Notes under the pieces: generated by a model
What the model saw: the letters and a program-made list of their open reading frames with translations, nothing else
Told to the model about the DNA's origin: nothing
Database searches by the model: none
DNA from: Streptomyces minutiscleroticus
GTDB lineage: Bacteria; Actinomycetota; Actinomycetes; Streptomycetales; Streptomycetaceae
Reading direction: 5' to 3'
Length of the DNA stretch: 64,000 nt
Assembly: GCF_014650875.1 (NCBI RefSeq)
Contig: NZ_BMVU01000003.1
Location: forward strand, 310,001 to 374,000
Made by a program: the position numbers and the translations under genes
Part shown: piece after piece, positions 19,029 to 29,101 of the stretch
How positions within the stretch are numbered: the stretch's first letter is position 1
Layout: each line of letters opens with the position of its first letter

Positions 19029-19850
19029 GTGACGACCCGTTCCGCGCGCCGGACCCGCCGGACCCTGCAGGCGGCCGGTGCGGGAGCCGCCGCCCTGCTG
19101 GCCCTGAGCGGCTGCTCCTCCGGCGGCTCCTCGTCGTCCGGCTCCGACGACTCCGCCGCCTCCTCCGCGAAGCTGTCCGGCACGGTCACCGTGTTCGCCG
19201 CGGCCTCCTTGAAGGAGAGCTTCACGACGCTGGGCGAGCGGTTCGAGAAGGCGCATCCGGGCACGGAGGTGACCTTCAGCTTCGGCGGCAGCGACTCCCT
19301 CGCCGCGGGCATCACCGGCGGTGCGCCCGCCGACGTCTTCGCCGCGGCCAGCCCCGGGACGATGCAGACCGTCACGGACAAGGGGGACGCGGACGGCACG
19401 CCCGCCGCCTTCGTCCGCAACGAGCTGGAGATCGCCACCCTGCCGGGCAACCCGGACAGGATCTCCTCGCTGAAGGACCTCACCGGGTCCGGCCTGAAGG
19501 TCGTGCTGTGCGACAAGGAGGTGCCGTGCGGCGCGGCCGCGCAGAAGGCGCTGGACGCCGGCGGTCTCGACCTCACCCCGGTCTCCTACGAGCAGGACGT
19601 CAAGAGCGCCCTGACCAAGGTCGAACTGAAGGAGGCCGACGCGGCCGTCGTCTACAGGACCGACGTGCGCGCGGCGGGTGACAAGGTGGAGGGCGTGGAG
19701 TTCCCCGAGTCGGCCGACGCCGTCAACGACTATCCGATCGCCCTGCTCAAGGACGCCCCCAACGCCGAGGCCGGCAAGGCGTTCATCGCTCTGGTGCGGT
19801 CCGCCGAGGGCCAGGAGGTCCTGGCCGAGGCAGGGTTCCTCAAGCCGTGA
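19029..19850 (+). CDS. modA: Molybdate ABC transporter substrate-binding lipoprotein
   Basis: A 273-residue lipoprotein that captures molybdate outside the membrane. The signal ends in the lipobox 'LALSGC' with Cys29 as the lipidated residue, followed by a Ser-rich tether. The mature part has the ModA signature 'VTVFAAASLKESFTTLG' and later 'FSFGGSDSLAAGI', 'GAPADVFAAAS' and 'VVYRTDVRAA'. Start GTG 19029 has AGGGAG about 8 nt upstream. The stop overlaps modB by 4 nt (GTGA), so modABC is one operon, probably controlled by molybdate through the upstream HTH-TOBE protein. Confidence 0.93.
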   Translation: MTTRSARRTRRTLQAAGAGAAALLALSGCSSGGSSSSGSDDSAASSAKLSGTVTVFAAASLKESFTTLGERFEKAHPGTEVTFSFGGSDSLAAGITGGAPADVFAAASPGTMQTVTDKGDADGTPAAFVRNELEIATLPGNPDRISSLKDLTGSGLKVVLCDKEVPCGAAAQKALDAGGLDLTPVSYEQDVKSALTKVELKEADAAVVYRTDVRAAGDKVEGVEFPESADAVNDYPIALLKDAPNAEAGKAFIALVRSAEGQEVLAEAGFLKP

Positions 19851-20715
19851 CCCCTCCTCACGATCCGCACGACACGTCCGCCGCGATGGCCGGCACCCGG
19901 GCGGGCAGGCCACGGCGCGGACCGATCCGGGCGGGCGCGGGCCGGGGCGTGCCGTGGCCGCTGCTCGTACCCGCCCTGCTGGGACTGGCGTTCCTGGTGC
20001 TGCCGCTGATCGCCCTGCTGGTGCGGACCCCCTGGCACCATCTGACGGAGCAGCTGAGCAGCACCGAGGTCTGGCAGGCGCTCCAGCTGTCCCTGCTCTG
20101 CGCCACCGCCGCCACCGCCCTGAGCCTGGTGATCGGTGTCCCGCTGGCCTGGCTGCTGGCGCGGGTCGAGTTCCCCGGACGCGGCCTCGTGCGGGCCCTG
20201 GTCACCCTGCCCCTGGTCCTGCCGCCGGTGGTGGGCGGCGTGGCGCTGCTGATGGCCCTGGGGCGCAACGGTGTCATCGGCCAGTGGCTGGACTCGTGGT
20301 TCGGCATCACCCTGCCGTTCACCACGGCGGGCGTGATCCTGGCCGAGGCGTTCGTCGCGATGCCGTTCCTGGTCATCAGCGTCGAGGGCACGCTGCGCGC
20401 CGCCGATCCGCGCTACGAGGAGGCGGCCACCACCCTGGGGGCCTCCCGCTTCACCGCGTTCCGCCGGGTCACCCTGCCGCTGATCGCCCCCGGCATCGCG
20501 GCGGGCGCCGTGCTGGCCTGGGCCCGCGCGCTCGGCGAGTTCGGCGCCACGATCACCTTCGCCGGCAACTTCCCCGGCCGTACACAGACCATGCCGCTCG
20601 CCGTCTACCTCGCCCTGCAGAGCGACCCGGAGGCGGCCATCGCCCTCAGCCTGGTGCTGCTGACCGTGTCGATCGCGGTCCTGGCGGGACTGCGCGACCG
20701 CTGGACGACCGCCTC

Positions 20716-20719
<4 letters not shown>
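19847..20719 (+). CDS. modB: Molybdate ABC transporter permease
   Basis: A 290-residue permease with about six membrane helices and the BPD_transp_1 'EAA' loop 'YEEAATTLGASRFTAFRRVTLPLIAPG', seen as 'EEAATTLGASRFTAFRRV'. The conserved 'ALGEFGATITFAGN' is typical of ModB. The first about 35 residues are a basic, Pro/Gly-rich cytoplasmic extension. It overlaps modA and modC by 4 nt each, so expression is coupled. Confidence 0.94.
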
Positions 20720-21807
<1,088 letters not shown>

Positions 21808-21930
21808 CCGGACGGCCCGGGGGAGTGCCCCGGTCCACCGGGCGCCGCCGGCCCGGACCGGGAGCGAGCCGGACCTCGTCCGCGGGACGGGAGGCGGCCC
21901 CTCGGAGGCGCGGGACGCAGGGACCGTCCC

Positions 21931-23289
21931 TCACGTTCCGGGAGTGTGCTTCGGCGCAGCCTCCTCCGGGCCGGAGGGGCCGTCCCCGGACCCGGTGCCC
22001 GCCGTGTCCCGGCCGGAGGTCGCCGCGGCGTGGGCGGCGCGGCGCCGACGGGCGTCCTCGTCGGTCCGGGCGTCGTACGTCATGAGCCCGGGCAGCGCGG
22101 CGGTGAGCAGTCCCACGGAGACCACGCAGGCCAGGCCGCCGCTCCAGATGGCCGGGCGGGCACCCGTCCAGCCCGCCATCGCGCCCGCGCGGACCTGCCC
22201 GAGCTGCGGGCCGATGCTGTAGGAGAGGACCTCGATGCCCGCCAGCCGGCCGCGCAGCTCGTCCGGGACGGTCTGGTTCCAGATGGTCGACCGGCCCAGC
22301 CCGCTCAGCATGTCCCCGGCGCCGGCCAGCCCCAGGCAGACCAGGACGAGCCAGACGTTCGTGGACCAGCCGGCCGCCACGATGGCCAGGCCCCAGCCGG
22401 CCGCGCCGAACACCACCAGCAGCCCGTGCCGCCGGGTCCGCGACACCCAGCCGCTGGTCAGGCTGACCAGCACCGATCCGACCGACCCCGCCGCGTACAT
22501 CAGCCCCAGCGACCAGTCGGCGTCCAGGTCGTCGGCCAGGAAGGGGAAGACGGTGTTGGGGAAGGCGAAGAACATGGCCGCCAGGTCCACGGCGTACGTG
22601 CCCAGCAGGACCGGCCTTGACCACGCGTACCTCGCTCCCTCGGCGATGCCGCGCAGGGAGGGCCTGCCGGCGTTCTCCAGGGGCGGCACCGGGGAGAGCC
22701 GCAGGCACATCAGCACCGACAGGGTGAAGCAGGCCACCGTGACGGCGTAGGCCGGGACATCGCCCGCGTAGGCCACGACCAGACCGGCCAGGGCCGGTCC
22801 CGCGATCGCGCCGGTCTGCCAGCGCAGCGCGTTCAGCGCGGCCGCCGCGGCGAGCTGGTCGTGCGGGACGATCCGGGCCAGCAGCGAGTCCATCGCGGGC
22901 CGCTGGAGTCCCGCCATCGCGGCCACGCCCGCCGCCACCACGTACAGCAGCCACAGCGTCGGCTCCGGCAGCACCGCGTTCACCAGGAGGACCAGCGCCA
23001 GCAGTCCCAGACCGGCTTCGGTCAGCACGATGACCCTGCTCCGGTCCACCGCGTCCGCGAGCGCTCCGCCGTACAGCCCGAAGACCACCAGCGGCACCAG
23101 TTCGACAGCGCCCATCGCACCCACCGCGAGCGGCGAACCGGTCAGCTCCTTGATCTGGAGCGGGAGCGCGACCAGGGCCATGACGCTTCCGAAGTACGTG
23201 ATCAGCCCCTGGATCCACAGGAGCCGGAAGTCACGGGAGGAACGCCAGGGCGACAGGTCGGGCAGCACCGAGGAGAGCCTGGGGGTCAC
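21931..23289 (-). CDS. EntS-like MFS exporter
   Basis: A 452-residue 12-helix transporter of the MFS_3/EntS type, usually exporters of siderophores or drugs. The N-terminus 'SRDFRLLWIQGLITYFGS' and loop 'GALADAVDRSRVIVLTE' (MFS motif A) are typical, and the cytoplasmic tail after about 410 is charged and Pro/Gly-rich. The GTG start at 23289 fits the family beginning 'VTPRLSSVLPDLSPWRSSRDF'; upstream sequence in this frame is arginine-rich. An iron-box-like string about 190 nt upstream hints at iron control. No siderophore biosynthesis gene is visible nearby, so the substrate is open. Confidence 0.88.
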   Translation of the reverse strand: MTPRLSSVLPDLSPWRSSRDFRLLWIQGLITYFGSVMALVALPLQIKELTGSPLAVGAMGAVELVPLVVFGLYGGALADAVDRSRVIVLTEAGLGLLALVLLVNAVLPEPTLWLLYVVAAGVAAMAGLQRPAMDSLLARIVPHDQLAAAAALNALRWQTGAIAGPALAGLVVAYAGDVPAYAVTVACFTLSVLMCLRLSPVPPLENAGRPSLRGIAEGARYAWSRPVLLGTYAVDLAAMFFAFPNTVFPFLADDLDADWSLGLMYAAGSVGSVLVSLTSGWVSRTRRHGLLVVFGAAGWGLAIVAAGWSTNVWLVLVCLGLAGAGDMLSGLGRSTIWNQTVPDELRGRLAGIEVLSYSIGPQLGQVRAGAMAGWTGARPAIWSGGLACVVSVGLLTAALPGLMTYDARTDEDARRRRAAHAAATSGRDTAGTGSGDGPSGPEEAAPKHTPGT

Positions 23290-23724
23290 GGTGTGCCGCC
23301 CTTCGCCGGCCCGGCCGCAGGCGGCGGCACCGCCCCGGGCCGTGGCGGCGCGGCGGTGGCGGGCGGCCGCGGGCGGTGTACGTGCATGACTGAACTCCAC
23401 GGTTCCGGGCGCCGGTTCACGTGCGCACCTCCGGAGGCGCCGTCGTACGGCGAGGGTGTGCGCCACCAGGCGACTTAGGTCACCCTTATGTGCTGCTGCA
23501 CTGTAAGTGAGTGCGAGCCGGTGTCGCAATCGATCATTCAGGGCAGCCCGTGTAGCGATCCGGCCACCTGAAGGACCGTCGGGTGCACATCGGCGTCCCC
23601 ACCGCGTCATGGGCGCGGGCGCGGCCGCGTGACCGGTGCGGACGCCCCGGCACGGTCATGAGGCCGGTCATGCGCAGGGGCGGCCGCACCGGCGGGGCGC
23701 CGGGAGCCGACCGGGCGTGCCGCC
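23290..23724. other. Intergenic region upstream of MFS exporter
   Basis: 435 bases with no supported gene; contains the iron-box-like element at 23475-23488 and a locally AT-richer part (23470-23570) that is a plausible promoter for the minus-strand exporter. Confidence 0.4.
23475..23488. promoter_or_regulatory. Iron-box-like element
   Basis: TTAGGTCACCCTTA (reverse TAAGGGTGACCTAA) matches 11 of 14 positions of one half-overlapping part of the DmdR/IdeR consensus as I remember it. It is 186 nt from the exporter start. Confidence 0.35.
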
Positions 23725-24921
23725 TCAGCGGGCGAACCGCACGGGCAGGCTGCGCGGGCCGCGGATCATCATCCCCGGGCGCCAGGCGATCGCCGCCGGA
23801 TGGATGTCCAGCGTCAGGTCCGGGCAGCGCTCCAGCAGTGTCCGCAGGGCGATCCGGGCCTCCAGCCGGGCCAGCGGCGCACCCAGGCAGTGGTGGATGC
23901 CGTGGCCGAACGCCACGTGCCCGCGGGCGTCGCGGAAGATGTCGAAGCGGTCGGGTTCGGGGAAGCGGTCGGGGTCGCGATTGGCGTCGGCCATGGCGAC
24001 GAGGACGAGTTCGCCCCCTCCGGGGACGACGGTGCCGCCGATCGTCACCGGCTCGGTGGTGAAGCGGAACGTGGGGGTCTCCACCGGTCCCTCGTAGCGC
24101 AGCGCCTCCTCGACGGCGGCGTCGACGAGGGAGAGGTCCGCGCGCAGGGCGGCCAGTTGCCCGGGGTGGGTGAGCAGGGCGAGGACGGCGTTGGAGACGA
24201 GGTTCACGGTGGTCTCGTGACCGGCCACGAGCAGCAGCCAGGCCATGCCGAGGAGTTCCTCGTGGGAGAGCCTGTCGCCGTCGTCGTCCGAGTCGTGGAT
24301 CAGCGCGCTCATGAGGTCGTCACCGGGCTGCTGCCGCTTGCGCCCCACCAGTTCCACCAGGTAGTGCGCCATCGCCTTCGCCGCGGCCCGGCGCAGTTCG
24401 GGGTCGACGGCGCCGAGCGCGTCGTTCGACCACGTTCTGAACGACTTCCGGTCCAGGTCCGGCACGCCCAGGAGCTCGCAGATCACGGAGATGGGCAGCG
24501 GGAACGACAGCTTCTCGACGAGGTCGGCCCGCCCGTCGGGGGCGGCGAGCATGGTGTCCAGGAGGGTGTCCGTCGTCTCCTGGATGCGGGGGGCGAGTCC
24601 CTCCACGCGGCGTGCGGTGAACTCCCGGGCGACCAGCTTGCGCAGCCGGGTGTGGTCCGGCGGATCGGCCCTGAGCATGTGGATGCCGGGGGAGAGGGCG
24701 CCCAGGGGCAGTGAGGGGGAGGCGTTGCTCCAGTCCTTGGAGAGCCTGTGGTCCGCGAGGGCCGCGCGTCCGGCCTCGTACCCGACGACGAGCCAGGCCT
24801 CCGCACCTCCCTCCGGCATGCGGATGCGGTGCACCGGCCCCTGGGACCGCAGCTCGGCGTAGACGGGGTAGGGGTCGCGGGTGAAGGACTCGCCGAGCGC
24901 CGCGAGGTCGACCACGCTCAT
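23725..24921 (-). CDS. Cytochrome P450
   Basis: A 398-residue soluble bacterial P450 of normal length. The I-helix oxygen-activation motif 'AGHETT' is at 233-238, the E-x-x-R pair lies in 'VEEALRYEG', and the heme loop 'FGHGIHHCLGAPLAR' has the thiolate ligand Cys345. It most resembles CYP105/107-type oxidases that hydroxylate small molecules. No ferredoxin gene is next to it. The ATG has GAGGTGG about 8 nt upstream, inside a CTACCA-N12-TGGTAG inverted repeat that could be a repressor site. Confidence 0.92.
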   Translation of the reverse strand: MSVVDLAALGESFTRDPYPVYAELRSQGPVHRIRMPEGGAEAWLVVGYEAGRAALADHRLSKDWSNASPSLPLGALSPGIHMLRADPPDHTRLRKLVAREFTARRVEGLAPRIQETTDTLLDTMLAAPDGRADLVEKLSFPLPISVICELLGVPDLDRKSFRTWSNDALGAVDPELRRAAAKAMAHYLVELVGRKRQQPGDDLMSALIHDSDDDGDRLSHEELLGMAWLLLVAGHETTVNLVSNAVLALLTHPGQLAALRADLSLVDAAVEEALRYEGPVETPTFRFTTEPVTIGGTVVPGGGELVLVAMADANRDPDRFPEPDRFDIFRDARGHVAFGHGIHHCLGAPLARLEARIALRTLLERCPDLTLDIHPAAIAWRPGMMIRGPRSLPVRFAR

Positions 24922-25253
24922 GGGACTACCACCTCACTGGTACTGGTAGGAAGGGAAGGCGTGCGACGGGCCCCGGCCGGAGCGGCCGGGGCCGCAGGAC
25001 GCCGCCCGCGCGGTGGCGTCGGCCGCCGACGCGGCGGAGCCGGTGCGGCCGCGCGCGCCGGGACGTGCGGCCCGGACGCGGACGTGACGGTGACGTACAG
25101 GCGGCGGGGAGGGAACCGCCCGAAGGGTGACCGGCGATCGCCGTCCACCGGCGCGTGCGGCGCCGCGGTGCACGCGTTGTGGGCCGGGCCGTCGGCGAAG
25201 CGCACGCCGGACGGCGCCGGTTCATGGTTCCGGCCACGGTCCGCCCCCTCGGA
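24922..25253. other. Upstream region of P450 gene
   Basis: About 330 bases; apart from the inverted repeat next to the P450 start, no gene or strong signal seen. Confidence 0.35.
24926..24949. promoter_or_regulatory. Inverted repeat overlapping P450 ribosome site
   Basis: CTACCA (24926-24931) and TGGTAG (24944-24949) form a 6-bp inverted repeat directly upstream of the P450 start. It could be an operator, or an mRNA stem hiding the ribosome site. Confidence 0.35.
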
Positions 25254-26293
25254 TCAGCACCTGATCGCCCGCCGACTGTAACTCCTGTCGGGGTGGGGCG
25301 AACCCGAATTTCGGCCCGCGCAGGACGGGAGGGCTCCGGCGCGGCGGCGAAGCGCACAGGGCGGGGGACACGACCGGACGGCGAGGCGACCGGCCTCGGC
25401 CCTGCCGACGGCGGCCCAGGTGACCGAACCGCGCAGCAGCGTACGGAGAACATCCCTGTAGTGCGTCCACAGCAGGGCGCCACCGGTATCGGGAACGACA
25501 TGCCTGACGGAGGACGGGATGCGGTCCGCCGGGCCGGCACCCGGATCCGGGGAGTGGCTCACGTCCGACGCTCCGTACCACGGGTGGACCGGCACCCGGA
25601 CGGAGGAGAGGTCGATGCCCCGGTGTCCCATGGCCAAGACGGTGTCCCGGGCATACCCTCCGGCTCCCTGGGCGAACGCCTCGCCGAGGGCGTGCCGGCA
25701 GGCCGCGGCGAACACGGGGTGCCGGTGGACGGCCGGATCGGTCTCCGGGCCCGCCGGCATCACCAGGTCCCGCATCCGGTCGGCCGTGAGACGCGCGAAC
25801 ATCCTCTCCGCGGCGCCCGGGCCGGTCACGGCGAGGTCCACCGGTCTTTGCGGCTCGCCCGGCAGCACGCCCGCGAACCGCGCGTCCGACACCTCGTCCG
25901 CCCCCGGCACGACCGCCGGTCCGCCGACGACCGATGCGGCGGCGCAGGCCAGTGCGAACGGTGCTCCCCGGGAGTGGGCCGCCATCATCGGCCGGCCCGG
26001 TCCCCGCAGCTCCGCGAAGATTTGGACGTCCTCGGCGAAAGCGGGGAAGGACCGGGCGGGCGACGGTGCGGAGACGCCGGGTCCGGGGCGGTCGAGGGAG
26101 ATCAGCCGCACACCGAGTCCTCCCAGTGCGTCGGCACCGAAGCCCAGTCGGCGACTGGTCGCGGCGCCCGGGGAGAACAGCACCGCCGTACCGTCGTGGG
26201 GGCCCACTCGGCCCAGCCGAGCAGCCTCCCGTCGGGCAGGCGCTGCGCGCCCGGGCGTTCGGGCGCGGACACACTTCGCCGTAACGCGTCCAT
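25254..26293 (-). pseudogene. Alpha/beta hydrolase with one frameshift
   Basis: The gene starts at ATG 26293 ('MDALRRSVSAPERPG', 'LPDGRLLGWAEW'). After 'GWAEW', near 26204-26210, the frame breaks in a G/C run, and the rest continues in another frame as 'GPHDGTAVLFSPGAATSRR' and 'VRLISLDRPGPGVSAP'. The nucleophile elbow reads 'AAHSRGAP'. The end ('TGGALLWTHYRDVLRTLL') looks like the family C-terminus, but the frame runs on for about 50 basic residues to 25254, so the original stop may also be lost. It is the last gene after DUF4406 and Nudix. One missing base would restore the N-terminal join; a sequencing error remains possible. Confidence 0.65.
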
Positions 26294-26334
26294 GGCGTTC
26301 TGCTCCGGTTCACTGAGGTGTACGGCCGCGGCCG

Positions 26335-27000
26335 TCAGGGACGGATGTGTCCGAACGGGCCGTTCAGGGCCGCCCACTGCAACAACATGATGGTCTTGGC
26401 GTCGGCGATCTCGCCCGTGTGCGTCATGGCGAGTGCTTCGCGGAAGGGCAGTTCCAGCACGGTGATGTCCTCGCCCTCGGCGGCGATGCCCCCGGTCGCC
26501 GTCGTGGGGCCCGCGTCCTGGTAGGAGGCGGCGAAGAAGTGCAGCCGTTCGGTGACCGAGCCGGGACTCATGTAGACCGCGAAGACACGCTCGGCGGCAC
26601 CGACGGCGTACCCCGTCTCCTCGGCGGCCTCCCTGCGGACGGCCTCCTCGGGAGTATCCCCGTCCAGCAGTCCGGCCGCGGTTTCGACGAGCATCCCGTC
26701 GGGGTGTCCGTTGACGTAGGCGGGAAGGCGGAACTGCCGGGTCAGCAGCACGGTCTCCCGGTCGGTGTCGTACAGCAGGATCGTGGCGCCGTCGCCCCGG
26801 TCGTAGGTCTCGCGCTGCTGGCGACTCCAGTGACCGTCGCTGTGCCGGTAGTCGAAGGTGGTCCTGCGCAGGACGTACCAGTCGCAGGACAGGACCTCGA
26901 CGTCGCGGATCACCACCCTGGGGTTGCCGGTCAGATCGCGTCCGTGCCGGTCCAGGCCCGTGCGGCCGCGCCGGTCGGGTGTGTCGACGCCCGGGGTCAT
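26335..27000 (-). CDS. Nudix hydrolase (ADP-sugar/GDP-sugar pyrophosphatase type)
   Basis: A 221-residue Nudix enzyme. The Nudix box lies at about 105-128 with the catalytic core 'REAAEETGYAV'. The 'YDRGDGATILLYD' and 'VLLTRQFRLPAYVNG' strands before it resemble NudK/NudF-type enzymes that cleave nucleoside-diphosphate sugars such as GDP-mannose or ADP-ribose. The start overlaps the stop of the DUF4406 gene by 4 nt (ATGA), so the two are co-translated. The substrate is inferred from family shape only. Confidence 0.87.
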   Translation of the reverse strand: MTPGVDTPDRRGRTGLDRHGRDLTGNPRVVIRDVEVLSCDWYVLRRTTFDYRHSDGHWSRQQRETYDRGDGATILLYDTDRETVLLTRQFRLPAYVNGHPDGMLVETAAGLLDGDTPEEAVRREAAEETGYAVGAAERVFAVYMSPGSVTERLHFFAASYQDAGPTTATGGIAAEGEDITVLELPFREALAMTHTGEIADAKTIMLLQWAALNGPFGHIRP

Positions 27001-27374
27001 CGGCGGACGGGTATCTCGTCGAGGCCGGTGTAGACGATCTTGCCCAGGGCCTGCGCCTGCGCGACCATCCGGTCGGCCCCCTCGGAGGCGCCACCGATGC
27101 GGAGCACTCCGTCGCAGCGGGACAGCAGTCGTTCGGCGACGGGGTGGAAGATCTCCTCGTAGGCGGTGTCGCCGGGGCGGGTGCCGCCCGCCGCTTCCAG
27201 AAGGGGGAGGGCGAGTGCCTCACCGGTGACTCCCAGATGGCCGGCCCGGAAGAGCCTCAGGGCGGTCTCGGTCATCGCCCGGACGTTGGCCTCCAGCTTG
27301 TGCGGATCGTCGCCGGTGCCGGACCGGTAGGGCCCGGCGACCAGGATCATGAGCGGTCGGTCGGTGGTCTTCAC
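26997..27374 (-). CDS. DUF4406 / nucleoside 2-deoxyribosyltransferase-like protein
   Basis: A 125-residue Rossmann-like protein beginning 'VKTTDRPLMILVAGPYRSG'. The 'VAGPYRSG' start and 'GHLGVTGEALALPLL' resemble the DUF4406/NDT-like fold, which binds nucleosides or nucleotides. GTG 27374 has GAGGAG 7 nt upstream and marks where the family similarity begins. It is first in a minus-strand operon with the Nudix gene (4-nt overlap) and the frameshifted hydrolase. The pairing with Nudix suggests nucleotide repair or salvage, but the reaction is unknown. Confidence 0.75.
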   Translation of the reverse strand: MKTTDRPLMILVAGPYRSGTGDDPHKLEANVRAMTETALRLFRAGHLGVTGEALALPLLEAAGGTRPGDTAYEEIFHPVAERLLSRCDGVLRIGGASEGADRMVAQAQALGKIVYTGLDEIPVRR

Positions 27375-27746
27375 CGTCGTCTCCTCGATGTGCGGTGTTC
27401 TGCGCGGCACTGAGCGGGGCCGGCCGAAAGTCCTGGCACCGGGTCCGGTCGCGTCCGCGACGGTCGGCGGGGCCCGGTCCGGCAGGTGGTGCGAGAGCCC
27501 GGACACGCACGCCCGGCCGGAGTTCCGCACCGGACGCAGGGTCCGGACGGGCGGCCTTGTCCATACCCCCTTTCTAACATGCCGATGTTCATTTGAACAT
27601 TTATATGTGAGGTGCGGTCGGGCGGTGGTCGCCGGCCGGCCCGGCGGATCCCGCCGGCCCGCCGGCCGGGCGACCATGACCACGAGCGTGCTGGGAGGCG
27701 TGGGGACGATGAGCGGGTGACCCGCGTACCGACGCGCGGGAACCGA
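27375..27746. other. Upstream region of DUF4406 operon
   Basis: 372 bases with a sharply AT-rich island (27570-27610) holding a palindrome; no convincing gene. A minus-strand ATG at 27564 directly behind a G-rich string opens a short frame, but its translation is not protein-like. Confidence 0.45.
27577..27606 (-). promoter_or_regulatory. Palindromic operator in AT-rich island
   Basis: ATGTTCATTTGAACAT (27585-27600) has 7-bp perfect arms around TT. AACAT-N3-ATGTT-type overlap (27577-27589) extends it. On the minus strand TATAAA adjoins it, so the site probably controls the DUF4406-Nudix operon. Confidence 0.5.
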
Positions 27747-28595
27747 TCACGGCTTGACGAGAATCGCGCGTGTGTACAGCAGGCTGAAGCCCTGACGCTG
27801 CGCGTTCTGCTGGGACTTGGACGCGGGCTGGGTGGTGACGACCGCGAGATCGCACCCCTGCGCGGCGGCCTCGGCCAGCCGGGCGGCCAGCAGGGCGCTC
27901 TGGACTCCGCGCCGGCGGTGGGCGGGCAGCGTCGCGGCGCCGGTGAGCTGGGCGATGCCCTGGGTGACGCGCATACTGGAGCCGCCTGCGACCTCCCCGT
28001 CGACCAGCGCGGTGTAGCGTCGAGTGCCGGCCGCCGCGGCCAGGTCGCGCACCGCCCGCTCCAGCACGTCCCGCGGGAAATCCTCGTGCGGGGCGACACC
28101 TTGCGCGTCGGGAACGGCGAAGCCGCCGACCACCGTGTCGGCCCACCGGTCGAAGTCCGTGTCGTCGCCGCGCAGCACCTCGATGCCGGGCGGCACGGTG
28201 GCGGCGCGAGCGTCGCCCAGCGACCGGCCCAGCACGTTCTCGAAGCCCACGAGCCGGTAACCGCGCGCGGTGAGCGTCTCCGCGACCTCGGGGGCGCCGA
28301 GGTGCGCCAGCTCCACCTGGACCGGCGCGCCCACGGCTGCGCAGCGGCGCTCGACCTCGTCGAGCTCGCCGGCCGCCGGCACACCGGCGAAGCCGAGCCC
28401 GGCCACCTTGTTGAGGGGTGAGCCCGCCTCCGTGTGGCAGGCGAACCCGCCCGCCAGGCCGATCACGAATCCCCCGTCGTCACCCACCCGTTCCAGTGCC
28501 GCCGCGCTGCCCGCGGCGATGAACTCGGCCTCGGCCCGCTCGATCCGCTCGCCGAGTTCGATGCCGCAGAACAGGAAGTCCGCATGATTCCTCAT
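27747..28595 (-). CDS. Two-domain GNAT N-acetyltransferase
   Basis: A 282-residue protein with a degenerate N-terminal GNAT-like half ('FIGL', 'ACHTEAGSPLNKVAGLGF') and a C-terminal catalytic GNAT domain. Acetyl-CoA contacts are in 'GAATLPAHRRRGVQSALL' and 'CDLAVVTTQPASKSQQNAQR', ending 'GFSLLYTRAILVKP'. The substrate is unknown. The minus-strand TAGGTT about 6 nt before the ATG suggests a leaderless or very short-leader mRNA, and no ribosome site is seen. Cytoplasmic, single gene. Confidence 0.85.
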   Translation of the reverse strand: MRNHADFLFCGIELGERIERAEAEFIAAGSAAALERVGDDGGFVIGLAGGFACHTEAGSPLNKVAGLGFAGVPAAGELDEVERRCAAVGAPVQVELAHLGAPEVAETLTARGYRLVGFENVLGRSLGDARAATVPPGIEVLRGDDTDFDRWADTVVGGFAVPDAQGVAPHEDFPRDVLERAVRDLAAAAGTRRYTALVDGEVAGGSSMRVTQGIAQLTGAATLPAHRRRGVQSALLAARLAEAAAQGCDLAVVTTQPASKSQQNAQRQGFSLLYTRAILVKP

Positions 28596-28866
28596 GCCGC
28601 GAACCTAGTGTTCACCGTCCGGCGAGCACACACCGTTTTCCCCCGGACGCCCGGCCCGCGCACCTCGGACCCGCCGGTGGCATCCCCGGACCGGTCGGCC
28701 TTCGGCCGGCCACCGGTCGGCGTCCGGTCGGTGGCCGGTCCCAGGCCGATGCCGGGTCGTTCGCACCGGTGCCGTCCGGCGCTCCTCCGCTGCTAGAGAT
28801 GGGTCCCGCCACCGGCCGGGCACGGCCGGAGGCCCGACGAACCGTCCGCACGGAAGGGGAAGCACC

Positions 28867-28977
28867 GTGAAGAAGCAGCCCATCAAGCCCACGACCCTGA
28901 AGAAGATCGCCGTCCGCAGGACCGGCCCGATCCGCTTGACGACCGCCTGCTCCTCGTACTCCACGTTCGTCTTCTGA
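28867..28977 (+). CDS. Candidate RiPP precursor peptide (36 residues)
   Basis: A short GTG-start gene with AAGGGGAAG upstream at good spacing. The product has a basic leader-like part ('MKKQPIKPTTLKKIAV', then 'RRTGPIRL') and a Ser/Thr/Cys/aromatic C-terminus 'TTACSSYSTFVF'. That is the layout of a ribosomal peptide precursor. The next gene encodes a PqqD-like domain fused to an M50-type membrane protease, and a stem-loop separates the two, as often seen after precursor genes. I recognise no named family. Alternatives: a bacteriocin-like peptide, a signalling peptide, or a small protein unrelated to modification. Confidence 0.6.
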   Translation: MKKQPIKPTTLKKIAVRRTGPIRLTTACSSYSTFVF

Positions 28978-29047
28978 CCGGCCGCACCGCCCGGGCAACC
29001 GGCCCTTCGCGCACGGCGCACGGCGAGGCGGCCGGCAGCGAGTCGAC

Positions 29048-29082
29048 AGCCCGTGCGCGGTCGTCACCGGCCCGCACGGGCT
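29048..29082 (+). terminator. Stem-loop between precursor and protease genes
   Basis: A 10-bp perfect stem AGCCCGTGCG/CGCACGGGCT (29048-29057, 29073-29082) with a further CGGT/ACCG pairing inside. It ends 19 nt before the protease ATG. Likely an attenuating or stabilising structure that raises precursor mRNA over the downstream genes. Confidence 0.5.
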
Positions 29083-29101
29083 CCCTCCGCGGGGAGCAGT
29101 C

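Noticed and set aside
27220..27564. Minus-strand ORF with ATG behind AAAGGGGG in the DUF4406 upstream region
   Set aside because: The G-run is only 1 nt from the ATG and the translation is Arg/Pro-rich and out of frame with the conserved DUF4406 product.
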